Part shown: positions 1 through 5,935 of the stretch, piece by piece | How positions within the stretch are numbered: position 1 is the first letter of the stretch | Layout of the letters: each line of letters starts with the position of its first letter | Assembly: GCA_964367085.1 (NCBI GenBank) | Contig: CAYIWL010000018.1 | Location: 1 to 15,571 of the forward strand | Length of the DNA: 15,571 bases | DNA from: JACPIN01 sp964367085 | GTDB taxonomy: Archaea > Nanobdellota > Nanobdellia > SCGC-AAA011-G17 > ARS1403 | Direction of reading: 5' to 3' | The notes under the pieces: model-generated | Database searches by the model: none | Told to the model about the DNA's origin: nothing | Seen by the model: only the letters and a program-made list of their open reading frames with translations | Position numbers and translations under genes: made by a program

Positions 1-527
1 TTGTCGGTATTCTTGCTGTTTTTATCTTTCAGAACGTGCAGCTAAGCGGGCAGGCTAGTAGAAATGTTGCCACAGAAGTTGAACTCGAACTTGATGAGTA
101 CCTGTTTTATGTAGGAGAAAAAAAAGTTATTGATGATGTTTCTATTTCCTTGATAGAAGTCGGAGACAGCAATGAAGCAATAATCGATGTCAACGGCGTT
201 AAAAAAAGTGTTAATCAATATGGCGTTAGAGTTATAGGCAATGCCCAGATTGAAAACGTGGCAGTCAGCAGTAACAGCGTTATACTTAAAGTAATTAATT
301 TAGAGAAGAAGGAAAAAACATGTAGTGACTCAGACAATGGAGATATCTACGTTAGAGGAAAATGCGTTGATAGATTTTATCCTGATGGCGTTGAAGACTT
401 TTGCGACTTTGACAATTTGAAGGAATACAACTGTGGCTATGATGCTTATTTAGATGAAGTTCATTGCCTAAAGCAGGTTGTTGAATGCAGCGACGGATGC
501 GGAAGTGGCACCTGTGTTTCTAAGTAA
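1..527 (+). CDS. Exported Cys-rich protein, 5' end outside window
   Basis: The frame is open from the window edge (first whole codon at base 3). It reads hydrophobic residues VGILAVFIFQNV before the first possible start, a GTG at base 36. The GTG is therefore probably internal, and the gene begins upstream with a signal peptide or membrane anchor. The visible part has a beta-rich stretch (about residues 10-90 from the GTG). A C-terminal module with eight cysteines follows, beginning CSDSDNGD and ending GCGSGTC (about bases 318-518). This spacing resembles the Cys-rich modules of predicted surface proteins in Woesearchaeota and Pacearchaeota, probably disulfide- or metal-stabilised outside the cell. 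Specific function is unknown. The call of exported and truncated is firm; the family resemblance is from memory. Confidence 0.75.
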   Translation, partial: VGILAVFIFQNVQLSGQASRNVATEVELELDEYLFYVGEKKVIDDVSISLIEVGDSNEAIIDVNGVKKSVNQYGVRVIGNAQIENVAVSSNSVILKVINLEKKEKTCSDSDNGDIYVRGKCVDRFYPDGVEDFCDFDNLKEYNCGYDAYLDEVHCLKQVVECSDGCGSGTCVSK

Positions 528-610
528 AAAATAAAAAATTAATCGCTTCGCTCTCATGGACAACTACGTTTTCCATCTGCCTTTCCTCGAATCTTTCTTA
601 GGAAGAAACG

Positions 611-644
611 TTCACGAAAGAAAATAAATTTTCACGAAAGAAAA
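611..644. repeat. Two 14-base direct repeats in a 158-base spacer
   Basis: The 14-mer TTCACGAAAGAAAA occurs at 611-624 and again at 631-644, a 20-base period. It lies between two convergent genes. Just upstream, TTTCTT (594-599) and AAGAAA (603-608) form a short inverted repeat that could be a weak hairpin after the Cys-rich gene. The sequence is purine-rich and of low complexity, so chance or slippage is possible. Confidence 0.4.
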
Positions 645-685
645 AGTTTCTATTTTTGATTATGGCGATTTACGGATTTATTTAA

Positions 686-1150
686 TTACAATTTTCTTTC
701 AATCTCATCCAGCACAGTTGACATATCTTTTACGACAAGGTTATAGAGTTTTTTTACAACAGCGTCATACATTGCTTCTTTTAATGGGCCGTTGCAGTAA
801 TCTAAATTTCCCCCCATGTTTTCAAATTTCATCCTGCTGAATTCATTTAAAGGAATCTTGCACAACATAGACTTACCTTCAAACTTATCCCTCGTTGATT
901 GCGAATAATCTCCAGATAATTCTTTTACTTGAATCTTTAAAACACAATTCTCATCTTCTTCTCCCTCGATTGTATATTCTGAAATTGACTTTCCGGATTC
1001 ATCTACAAGGATTTTTGCTTTCTGGCATTCTGTTGCAGCAGCTTCAAAACAACCGGCAGTTTCGCATGTTTTAGGTTTGAATAAAAAATACAGCGGAGAA
1101 AGAAGAATCAATATCCCTACTAAAATAATTATATAACCTCTTTTTTTCAT
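686..1150 (-). CDS. Small membrane-anchored protein of unknown function
   Basis: This 154-residue protein starts with KKR and one strongly hydrophobic helix (about residues 6-24). That predicts an N-terminal anchor or uncleaved signal with the remainder outside the membrane. Five cysteines follow in the soluble part (positions about 29, 34, 42, 69 and 97), plus one near residue 119, so disulfides are possible. No enzyme motif is visible and I do not recognise the family. A TATA-like octamer (1174-1181 on the complement) lies 23 bases before the ATG, which suggests a leaderless transcript of its own although dnaG ends just upstream. It converges with the Cys-rich gene on the left. Confidence 0.7.
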   Translation of the reverse strand: MKKRGYIIILVGILILLSPLYFLFKPKTCETAGCFEAAATECQKAKILVDESGKSISEYTIEGEEDENCVLKIQVKELSGDYSQSTRDKFEGKSMLCKIPLNEFSRMKFENMGGNLDYCNGPLKEAMYDAVVKKLYNLVVKDMSTVLDEIERKL

Positions 1151-1173
1151 CGTATTCTAGATTACTTCTTTGG

Positions 1174-1181
1174 TTAATAAA
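1174..1181 (-). promoter_or_regulatory. TATA box of the 686-1150 gene
   Basis: TTTATTAA on the minus strand ends 23 bases before the ATG at 1150. The same spacing recurs at many genes in this window and predicts a leaderless transcript. Confidence 0.5.
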
Positions 1182-1186
1182 TTTTT

Positions 1187-2392
1187 CTAAGACAGTTGCT
1201 TAGGAGTCAGTACATTTATCTTCTGGCTGTTTACTCTGGAATCTCTTCCGATAAGGTACTGAACCTGCATTCTTTCTGCAATAATCGTAATATCTCTCGT
1301 TATCACTCCATCAAGTACAATTGCGAATATTTTTGTCTTCAAACTGTTTAATGTAGTCGGAAGCTCTGCAACCGGTACCTTTCCTAGTATATTCAAGTTT
1401 TCATCTAGAATATATGCCCCTCTTGTTCCAACCAAGTCATCAAGGAGTTTTTTAAAGTCCTCGGATTTTTCTATAACTGGAGCCGGTTTTCTTTCAATCT
1501 TTGCAGGTATTCTTTGAGGCGGTATTTGCTCTGTTTCCTTTGTTTGAGGAGAAAAAGTTTTATGGTTCTCGAGTTTTATCTGCTCAACAGCAACCTTTCC
1601 TCTCAATGCTTTATGGATCTCTTTCTTTGTTATCTCCTCAACTTCCTTTCCATCAGGTGCTCTGCATACATAATCAATCTCTGCAACGCTCATCAGTTCT
1701 TTAGTTATCAAATCCCCTCCTCTATCTCCGTCGACAAATAAAGTAACGTTCTTTTTTCTGCACAGTTCTTTTATTGTCTCAGGCACGGAAGTTCCGTTTA
1801 ATGCAATAGCATTTTTGATTCCATGTCTTAGCAAGTTAAGCACATCTGCTCTCCCTTCAACTATGATTACATCTTCTGACTCCTCAACTAATGGACCAGC
1901 AGGCAATCTATCTCTTCCATACTCCATTACTTCCATCATCCTGACTGATTCAGATACTTTCTCAGTTAACTCTTGAGAATCAGGCATGAATTTTTCAGTA
2001 AGGTTTCGAAGAAGCTCTTTCGCTCTTTCCACAACGTAATTACGCTTGCTAATTCTAACATCTTCTATGTCAAGCACTTTAACTCGAGCATTACACGGCC
2101 CGATTCTTTGTATTGTTTCTGTAGAAGCAGCAATTATAGCAGTTTCTGCTCTGTCTAAGCTGCTGGGAATTATAATCTCGCCAGAAGTCTTTCCAGCTTT
2201 TATATCGGTCCTGACGTCTATCCTTCCGATCCTGCCAGATCTCTGCAATTCTCTTAATTCTAGTTCAGTTCCAAGCAAACCCTCTGTCTGTCCGAATATT
2301 GCTCCGATAACATCCGGGCGCTCGACGACGCCGTCAATTTCAATATTTGCCTGAATAATATACTTAGCTGATACAGGGCTTATTTTACCCAT
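1187..2392 (-). CDS. dnaG: Archaeal DnaG-type primase / exosome-associated Toprim protein
   Basis: The protein has 401 residues and the archaeal DnaG layout. An N-terminal domain is followed by a Toprim core with the acidic pair at VEGRADV (residues 178-184) and the DGDRGG motif (residues 221-226), which should bind Mg2+. Archaeal DnaG has primase activity and is also a stable subunit of the RNA exosome, where it helps select poly(A)-rich RNA. It lacks the bacterial N-terminal zinc finger and helicase-binding domain, and is of usual archaeal length. The C-terminal part after residue 280 holds a charged, proline-rich linker and a small alpha/beta domain. The ATG is preceded by a G-rich stretch (GGGGGGATC) that can serve as the ribosome binding site. 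The leader contains an inverted repeat and, farther up, a candidate RNA gene that may share its transcript. Confidence 0.95.
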   Translation of the reverse strand: MGKISPVSAKYIIQANIEIDGVVERPDVIGAIFGQTEGLLGTELELRELQRSGRIGRIDVRTDIKAGKTSGEIIIPSSLDRAETAIIAASTETIQRIGPCNARVKVLDIEDVRISKRNYVVERAKELLRNLTEKFMPDSQELTEKVSESVRMMEVMEYGRDRLPAGPLVEESEDVIIVEGRADVLNLLRHGIKNAIALNGTSVPETIKELCRKKNVTLFVDGDRGGDLITKELMSVAEIDYVCRAPDGKEVEEITKKEIHKALRGKVAVEQIKLENHKTFSPQTKETEQIPPQRIPAKIERKPAPVIEKSEDFKKLLDDLVGTRGAYILDENLNILGKVPVAELPTTLNSLKTKIFAIVLDGVITRDITIIAERMQVQYLIGRDSRVNSQKINVLTPKQLS

Positions 2393-2412
2393 TTCGATCC
2401 CCCCACGATTTA

Positions 2413-2461
2413 GAACAAGCTAGGCAAGTGCCTTGCAATGAATTATGAATGTGACTTGTTC
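2413..2461 (-). promoter_or_regulatory. Inverted repeats in the dnaG leader
   Basis: GAACAAG (2413-2419) and CTTGTTC (2455-2461) form a perfect 7-base inverted repeat. It encloses a second nested one, AGGCA/TGCCT at 2422-2433. It sits about 20 bases before the dnaG start and could fold in the 5' leader or act as an operator. No ligand-binding consensus is recognised. Confidence 0.35.
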
Positions 2462-2498
2462 TTTTTGATTTATTGATTTGTTAATTTTGTGATATGTT

Positions 2499-2584
2499 AA
2501 CTGTTGCCCGCTGCACTAACTCCCAATGTCATCGTTTGGTCTTCGCCGTGAACTCGACTTGAGTATCTCTCGTGGCGGGCGCTT
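2499..2584 (-). ncRNA. Candidate structured small RNA, possibly an H/ACA guide
   Basis: A GC-rich block stands out from AT-rich surroundings, a known signature of structured RNA in AT-rich archaea. On the minus strand, GCCCGC (2580-2575) pairs with GCGGGC (2511-2506). This is followed by one base, then ACA (2504-2502) and three more bases, as at an H/ACA RNA 3' end. A second stem (2564-2561 with 2522-2519) ends 14 bases before the ACA, the spacing expected for a pseudouridylation pocket. Pocket halves would be 2574-2565 and 2518-2512. GAUGA occurs in the apical part, where a kink-turn would be expected, but I could not draw a clean kink-turn. The TATA box at 2607-2614 fits transcription starting near 2584. 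It could instead be a structured dnaG leader. It has no tRNA T-loop. Confidence 0.45.
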
Positions 2585-2606
2585 ATAAAATGCTTCATTT
2601 TCAGCG

Positions 2607-2614
2607 TATTTAAA
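2607..2614 (-). promoter_or_regulatory. TATA box for the candidate RNA
   Basis: TTTAAATA on the minus strand predicts a transcription start near 2584-2580, right at the base of the GC-rich terminal stem. Confidence 0.45.
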
Positions 2615-2637
2615 TGTTTTCCTGCAAGATAGGAACG

Positions 2638-2667
2638 TTTATATAGATGTTTATACATGTTTAAACA
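2638..2667 (+). promoter_or_regulatory. vapBC promoter with overlapping palindromes
   Basis: A TATA box TTTATATA (2638-2645) is followed by two inverted repeats: ATGT-TTAT-ACAT (2647-2658) and the perfect palindrome TGTTTAAACA (2658-2667). AbrB-fold antitoxins bind such palindromes as dimers and repress their own operon. The sites cover the predicted start of transcription. Confidence 0.5.
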
Positions 2668-2668
2668 C

Positions 2669-2872
2669 ATGATAGAAATAGAAACTACAACAAGGAAATG
2701 GGGTAATTCAGTCGGTGTTCTGCTTGGCAATAAAATCAAGCCTAATAAAAAAGTGAAGGTGATAGTTATAGAAAAGAAGATTAGTACTGCTGGAGACTTG
2801 TTTGGCACGCTAAAATTTAAGAAATCAGCAGAGCAATTAGAGAAGGAGACAGATAGAGACTTGGGATTGTAA
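2669..2872 (+). CDS. vapB: AbrB/SpoVT-fold antitoxin (VapB type)
   Basis: The protein is 67 residues from the ATG at 2669. The N-terminal half, with TTRKWGNSVGV, is the swapped-hairpin AbrB/MazE DNA-binding fold. The charged C-terminal tail should wrap the toxin and block its active site. An in-frame ATG lies 12 bases earlier at 2657. The TATA box at 2638-2645 would start transcription near 2666-2669, so 2669 is the better start and the transcript would be leaderless. The toxin gene starts one base after the stop, the usual tight antitoxin-toxin coupling. Overlapping palindromes in the promoter fit autoregulation. Confidence 0.85.
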   Translation: MIEIETTTRKWGNSVGVLLGNKIKPNKKVKVIVIEKKISTAGDLFGTLKFKKSAEQLEKETDRDLGL

Positions 2873-2873
2873 G

Positions 2874-3233
2874 ATGTACTTCTTCGACACATACGCCCTC
2901 TTTGAAATAGCAGAAAAAAATGAGAAATACAAAAAATACAACACGTTTCCATTAGTTGTTTCTGTGCTTAACATTGCCGAGCTTTACGGAACTGTATTAA
3001 GAGAATTAGGAGAAGAAAAAGCTGATGAGTTTTATGGAAAATTCGTGTTTCAAGTTGTTGAGATCACTCCAGAAGTTATAATCGAAGCAGTTAAATTTAG
3101 ATGTAAAAACAGGAAGGAAGATGTTAGTTTGCCTGATGCCGTCGGATATCTTCTAGCAAAGAAACACAAGTTAAAATTCTTGACTGGTGATAAATTCTTT
3201 GAAAATAAAGACAATGTAGAATTTGTGAAATGA
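2874..3233 (+). CDS. vapC: PIN-domain ribonuclease toxin (VapC type)
   Basis: The 119-residue protein is a complete PIN domain. The four acidic residues that bind Mg2+/Mn2+ are visible: D5 in FFDTYAL, E36 in NIAELYG, D88 in SLPDAVGY and D106 in LTGDKFF. VapC toxins are endoribonucleases, often cutting tRNA or rRNA, held inactive by VapB. No catalytic residue is missing, so it is predicted active. The RNA target cannot be read from sequence. The ATG is one base after the antitoxin stop, so translation is probably coupled. It ends two bases before the convergent gene at 3235-3573. Confidence 0.88.
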   Translation: MYFFDTYALFEIAEKNEKYKKYNTFPLVVSVLNIAELYGTVLRELGEEKADEFYGKFVFQVVEITPEVIIEAVKFRCKNRKEDVSLPDAVGYLLAKKHKLKFLTGDKFFENKDNVEFVK

Positions 3234-3234
3234 A

Positions 3235-3573
3235 TTAATCCCCTCTGTTTATTCCCACGACGTAATCTAAATAAATATGAAAAGAAGATACCACGGCATG
3301 TCTGTATGCTTCTTTGCTTATATCTCCTCTTAGATAAATATCAGTGAGGTCACTAATAGAACTTTTAATCATTTCAAGTTTTGAACCAACTTCAAGTAGT
3401 CTCAGTAAACCCTGAGGATCACGAACTGTGGACTCAGTCTCATCCGTTCCTCCTCGATATCCTACAAGATCCTCAATACCATATCCCTCTAGTATCAATT
3501 TCGTCAAATCTGGTATCTCTGTCATAGAGGATGTAATATCAATAGCTTCATTTATAAGTTTTTCTAGTGTCAA
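3235..3573 (-). CDS. Small predicted helical protein of unknown function
   Basis: The 112-residue reading frame looks mostly helical, with no membrane segment, cysteines or catalytic motif that I recognise. The start is uncertain. The longest form uses TTG at 3573, with AGGATT 13 bases upstream as a poor ribosome binding site. The first ATG is at residue 17 (base 3525). It follows the 3628-4158 gene at a 54-base gap on the same strand and may be its downstream operon partner. It is likely a real gene because the frame is long and no other gene occupies the space, but it could be fast-evolving or horizontally acquired. Confidence 0.55.
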   Translation of the reverse strand: MTLEKLINEAIDITSSMTEIPDLTKLILEGYGIEDLVGYRGGTDETESTVRDPQGLLRLLEVGSKLEMIKSSISDLTDIYLRGDISKEAYRHAVVSSFHIYLDYVVGINRGD

Positions 3574-3627
3574 AAAATTGTAGAATCCTAAAAGATTAAA
3601 ATCATTTAAGGAATATTCTTTTTACTT

Positions 3628-4158
3628 TTATTCTCGCTGCTGTCCTTCTATTCCCTGGAATTTGTAAAGATTAAGGAATGATTTTATCTCTCCGATCAGC
3701 TCGTATAATTCTTCGTGCAGTTCAGCTTCATAATCCTCAATTCTTGATTTTATCACCCATTTATTATAGAATTCTCTGAACATCTTTGTCGTTGGATTTC
3801 CCTCCCATTTTCCTTCGTAATCAAGCTCAAGATAAGCATCAAACCTCATCTCCACATCGCCTTTATTGGTTTTTCTTTTTAAATTGCCCACATCAACCTC
3901 GACGCTGCTCAATCCAAGGATTAGGAATTTTATGTTGATCCTGAATTTTATATAATCAGATATCTTCCTCGCAGATTCCCATCCTATTTCTAGGTGTTTA
4001 TTTCCCTCTGCAGACATGCGCTGCATATATTGTTTTTCCTGAAAGTCATAGTTGTGCTGAGAAAACCAGCGGAACATTATCTTGTACAAATCAGCCAAAT
4101 CAAAAATTGCTTGCTGCCTAACTTTTATATTTCTAGCTATATAGTCTTTCTCGCTCAT
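3628..4158 (-). CDS. Unknown protein, paralogue of the 4575-5072 gene
   Basis: The 176-residue soluble protein is related to the product of 4575-5072. The shared pattern starts with a DL..L.K..F.W....NY.F.EK block (residues about 21-43). It continues through a W...RKI...I.F.I segment (about 60-76), an acidic strand with VE..F...LE.D (about 101-113) and a W.....F.R..Y segment. No catalytic motif is recognised. The alternating strand and helix character suggests an alpha/beta fold, and the aromatic-rich conserved positions suggest a binding surface. I do not know the function, though similar proteins are common among small archaeal genomes in my recollection. A TATA octamer (4181-4188) lies 22 bases before the ATG, so the message is probably leaderless. 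Confidence 0.75.
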   Translation of the reverse strand: MSEKDYIARNIKVRQQAIFDLADLYKIMFRWFSQHNYDFQEKQYMQRMSAEGNKHLEIGWESARKISDYIKFRINIKFLILGLSSVEVDVGNLKRKTNKGDVEMRFDAYLELDYEGKWEGNPTTKMFREFYNKWVIKSRIEDYEAELHEELYELIGEIKSFLNLYKFQGIEGQQRE

Positions 4159-4180
4159 ATAATCCAGAAATGAATTTTTC

Positions 4181-4188
4181 TTAATAAA
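4181..4188 (-). promoter_or_regulatory. TATA box of the 3628-4158 gene
   Basis: TTTATTAA on the minus strand ends 22 bases before the ATG. Confidence 0.5.
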
Positions 4189-4220
4189 TGTATTGGTTTA
4201 AATTTAGAAAAAAACGATCA

Positions 4221-4529
4221 TCAGTAATGTCTTACTTTATACAATGCTTGGCCATCTTTGAGCGGAGTAGGATTGTATCCAGCTTCTCTGATTGTCAAAA
4301 TGTGAACTTTTTCTGTCAACCAAGAAAATCGTGGATAATAGTTTAAATCTAATCCGTGTTCATTCCTCAAAACACCCGCGATTAAATCTCTATTAGAAAA
4401 AATTTTGTGTTTATGCAATCCTGAAACCACTTCGTCTAGTGTAAATGGTTCATTTCTTATATTGGCATTTCCGAGAAGAGTTTTTTTTAGTTTTCTGCCT
4501 TGAACACCGGTAATATTTAATTTCAACAT
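4221..4529 (-). CDS. Small protein of unknown function between two paralogues
   Basis: The 102-residue basic protein has no membrane segment. Residues 28-60 (FTLDEVV..LHKHKIFSNRDLIAGVLRNE) look like two or three helices that could form a helix-turn-helix, and residues about 68-102 look like strands with a final VRHY. A winged-helix DNA-binding role is possible but weakly supported. A TATA octamer (4552-4559 on the complement) sits 22 bases before the ATG, so it seems to have its own leaderless promoter. It lies between two copies of an unrelated family. Confidence 0.6.
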   Translation of the reverse strand: MLKLNITGVQGRKLKKTLLGNANIRNEPFTLDEVVSGLHKHKIFSNRDLIAGVLRNEHGLDLNYYPRFSWLTEKVHILTIREAGYNPTPLKDGQALYKVRHY

Positions 4530-4551
4530 CTTTTAATTTAGCATAAAAAAC

Positions 4552-4559
4552 TTTTAAAA
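4552..4559 (-). promoter_or_regulatory. TATA box of the 4221-4529 gene
   Basis: TTTTAAAA on the minus strand ends 22 bases before the ATG at 4529. Confidence 0.5.
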
Positions 4560-4574
4560 TCTATCCATAAGAAT

Positions 4575-5072
4575 TCAAAACAAGGACATCTGCTCAATCT
4601 TGGCTTTTACTAATGCATGCAAGCTGTATGTTTCTTGCCAGCACTTGCCAGCATAGTTAAGAAAATACTGTTTTTTCATGTAATAAATATAAATTCTTCT
4701 CAGAAACCTGTGAAATTTGGAAGACTCCCATCGATTCTGCCAATCCATTTCAAGAGTGGAAAAAAACACGATTTCAACATGGCCTTGCAAAAGGTCTTTT
4801 CCATCTTTCTTAACGGGATTCATACCGTATGCCCATATAGTCATATCAATATTAAACCTGATAAACTCAGTTATTTTCCTCTCAAGTCTCCAGGCTAACT
4901 CGAATTCTTTCCCGTGGCTTTTAACTTTCTCTGTAAAATTTTTTTCAGTAAAGAAGTAATTATTTTCTTTTGCCCATTGAAATATTGCTTTATGCAACTC
5001 TTCCAAGTCAATTGGGGCTTCCTGTCTTATAACCACGCTTCCCCATTCTGTTATATCCCAGGATACCGACAT
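4575..5072 (-). CDS. Unknown protein, paralogue of the 3628-4158 gene
   Basis: The protein is 165 residues from the ATG at 5072. The frame can be extended one codon to a TTG, but the TATA octamer at 5096-5103 lies 23 bases before the ATG and favours 5072. It shares its whole central pattern with the neighbour at 3628-4158: DL..LHK.IF.W, NY.F.EK, W..ERKI..FI.FNI, VE..F...LE.DW and F.R..Y. The N-terminus (SWDITEWGS) differs and the C-terminus ends shorter. No catalytic motif is recognised. The two are well diverged, so the duplication is old. Function unknown. Confidence 0.75.
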   Translation of the reverse strand: MSVSWDITEWGSVVIRQEAPIDLEELHKAIFQWAKENNYFFTEKNFTEKVKSHGKEFELAWRLERKITEFIRFNIDMTIWAYGMNPVKKDGKDLLQGHVEIVFFSTLEMDWQNRWESSKFHRFLRRIYIYYMKKQYFLNYAGKCWQETYSLHALVKAKIEQMSLF

Positions 5073-5095
5073 CAACTTTGAATATAGCTGCCGAA

Positions 5096-5103
5096 TTAAT
5101 ATA
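5096..5103 (-). promoter_or_regulatory. TATA box of the 4575-5072 gene
   Basis: TATATTAA on the minus strand ends 23 bases before the ATG at 5072. This decides the start over the TTG one codon earlier. Confidence 0.5.
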
Positions 5104-5123
5104 ATTTTCCATTCTTCTCACAC

Positions 5124-5142
5124 TTTTCTTTCAGAAAGAAAA
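5124..5142 (-). terminator. Perfect inverted repeat, possible terminator
   Basis: TTTTCTTTC and GAAAGAAAA form a perfect 9-base inverted repeat around a single central base, about 75 bases downstream of the 5217-5462 gene. It lies in a 144-base spacer with nothing else recognisable apart from the TATA box of the next gene. Terminator function is a guess; it could also be a protein-binding site. Confidence 0.35.
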
Positions 5143-5216
5143 TCGTGCCAAAAAGAAAAATGATAGGCTTAGATTATATTATAAAAAAACTGATAAAACT
5201 AAAAAATAGCAGACAT

Positions 5217-5462
5217 TCACTTTAGATATTTTTCTATTTCTTCTCTCCTGTGTGGATTCAATGAAACATGAGATCCATAAGATGTTTGCTTTGAAACTAA
5301 AATCTCTTCTTTAATCAATTCCTTAGCAGCTTTTTTAACATCGCCTTTAAAATGTCCTGGCAGGCCTTTCTTCAAATTCTCGATATCAGTGTGCCTCCCA
5401 CCAATATAACCGTGCTGAAATAATTTCTTTACAATAAATCCTTTTATATCCTCTTTTTCCAT
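5217..5462 (-). CDS. Small conserved archaeal protein, probable winged-helix fold
   Basis: The 81-residue basic protein has helices at the N-terminus, then the pattern GGRHTDIENLKKGLP (residues 21-35), a helix with KKAAKELIKEE and a two-strand wing (TSYGSHVSLNP). This matches, from memory, a family of small archaeal proteins found also in methanogens and haloarchaea. The helix-helix-wing order suggests nucleic acid binding. No enzymatic residues are evident. A TATA octamer (5484-5491) 21 bases before the ATG predicts a leaderless transcript. Confidence 0.7.
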   Translation of the reverse strand: MEKEDIKGFIVKKLFQHGYIGGRHTDIENLKKGLPGHFKGDVKKAAKELIKEEILVSKQTSYGSHVSLNPHRREEIEKYLK

Positions 5463-5483
5463 TAATGCAATAAAAGGTGTAAA

Positions 5484-5491
5484 AATATAAA
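5484..5491 (-). promoter_or_regulatory. TATA box of the 5217-5462 gene
   Basis: TTTATATT on the minus strand ends 21 bases before the ATG. Confidence 0.5.
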
Positions 5492-5533
5492 AATCTGTTT
5501 ATTAAATAAAATATAACCAATAACACCAAAAAA

Positions 5534-5541
5534 TATATATA
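5534..5541 (+). promoter_or_regulatory. TATA box of the 5566-5889 gene
   Basis: TATATATA ends 24 bases before the ATG at 5566. It lies only about 40 bases from the divergent promoter of the 5217-5462 gene. Confidence 0.5.
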
Positions 5542-5565
5542 CTATCACTGTTTTTTAACATCAAA

Positions 5566-5889
5566 ATGGAAGAAAACTCAATATTTGTTAGGACATTTGG
5601 GGATTACCCATTAATCAGGATAATGGATTTTCTCCTCTACTCCAGAGATTTTGACTATCCGATCACTGAAATTGCTAGCAACTCCAACGTGAACTTCCAG
5701 ACGCTAAAGAAGTTGTGGCCAAAATTAGAGCATGACAAGATTGTCATTTCAACTAGGACTCTGGCAGGAGCTGTACTTTATAAAATAAATACTAACAATC
5801 CTATTGTTAAAAAATTAATTGAACTAAATAATTTTTTGTGCTGGGAATATGCTGATAAAACGAAAATAAGGCAGAAAATTACAGCGTAG
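5566..5889 (+). CDS. Winged helix-turn-helix regulator
   Basis: The 107-residue protein has the order expected of a small winged-helix DNA-binding domain. There is a first helix (residues 14-27, LIRIMDFLLYSRD), then ITEIASNSNVNFQTLKKLWPKL as helix-turn-helix (about 33-54), then a wing (IVISTRTLAGAVLYKIN, about 59-75). The last helix (about 78-90) may dimerise. The target is unknown. It is divergent from the 5217-5462 gene, sharing a 103-base promoter region, so it could regulate itself and that neighbour. A T-rich stretch downstream (5922-5938) may terminate it. Confidence 0.7.
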   Translation: MEENSIFVRTFGDYPLIRIMDFLLYSRDFDYPITEIASNSNVNFQTLKKLWPKLEHDKIVISTRTLAGAVLYKINTNNPIVKKLIELNNFLCWEYADKTKIRQKITA

Positions 5890-5935
5890 CTTGAGAATTT
5901 ATTTATCCGCTATGATTCAAAATTATTTCTATTTT

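Noticed and set aside
594..644. CRISPR array
   Set aside because: Only two 14-base copies with a six-base gap, no spacers of normal length and no cas genes.
1501..2354. Four plus-strand frames opposite dnaG
   Set aside because: They overlap a strongly supported dnaG and have no recognisable motif or start signal.
2506..2580. tRNA gene in the GC-rich block
   Set aside because: Length and terminal pairing fit, but neither strand has a T-arm GTTCRA motif near the 3' end, an anticodon stem of the right position or a D-arm.
2497..2952. 151-residue minus-strand open frame
   Set aside because: It lies antisense to vapB and the start of vapC and ends in the GC-rich RNA element. Its Ser/Phe-rich composition is typical of an antisense shadow.
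2669..5462. Insertion sequence or integrated element carrying the toxin-antitoxin and unknown genes
   Set aside because: No transposase, integrase, terminal inverted repeats, target duplications or tRNA attachment site were seen, though the gene content would suit an accessory island.
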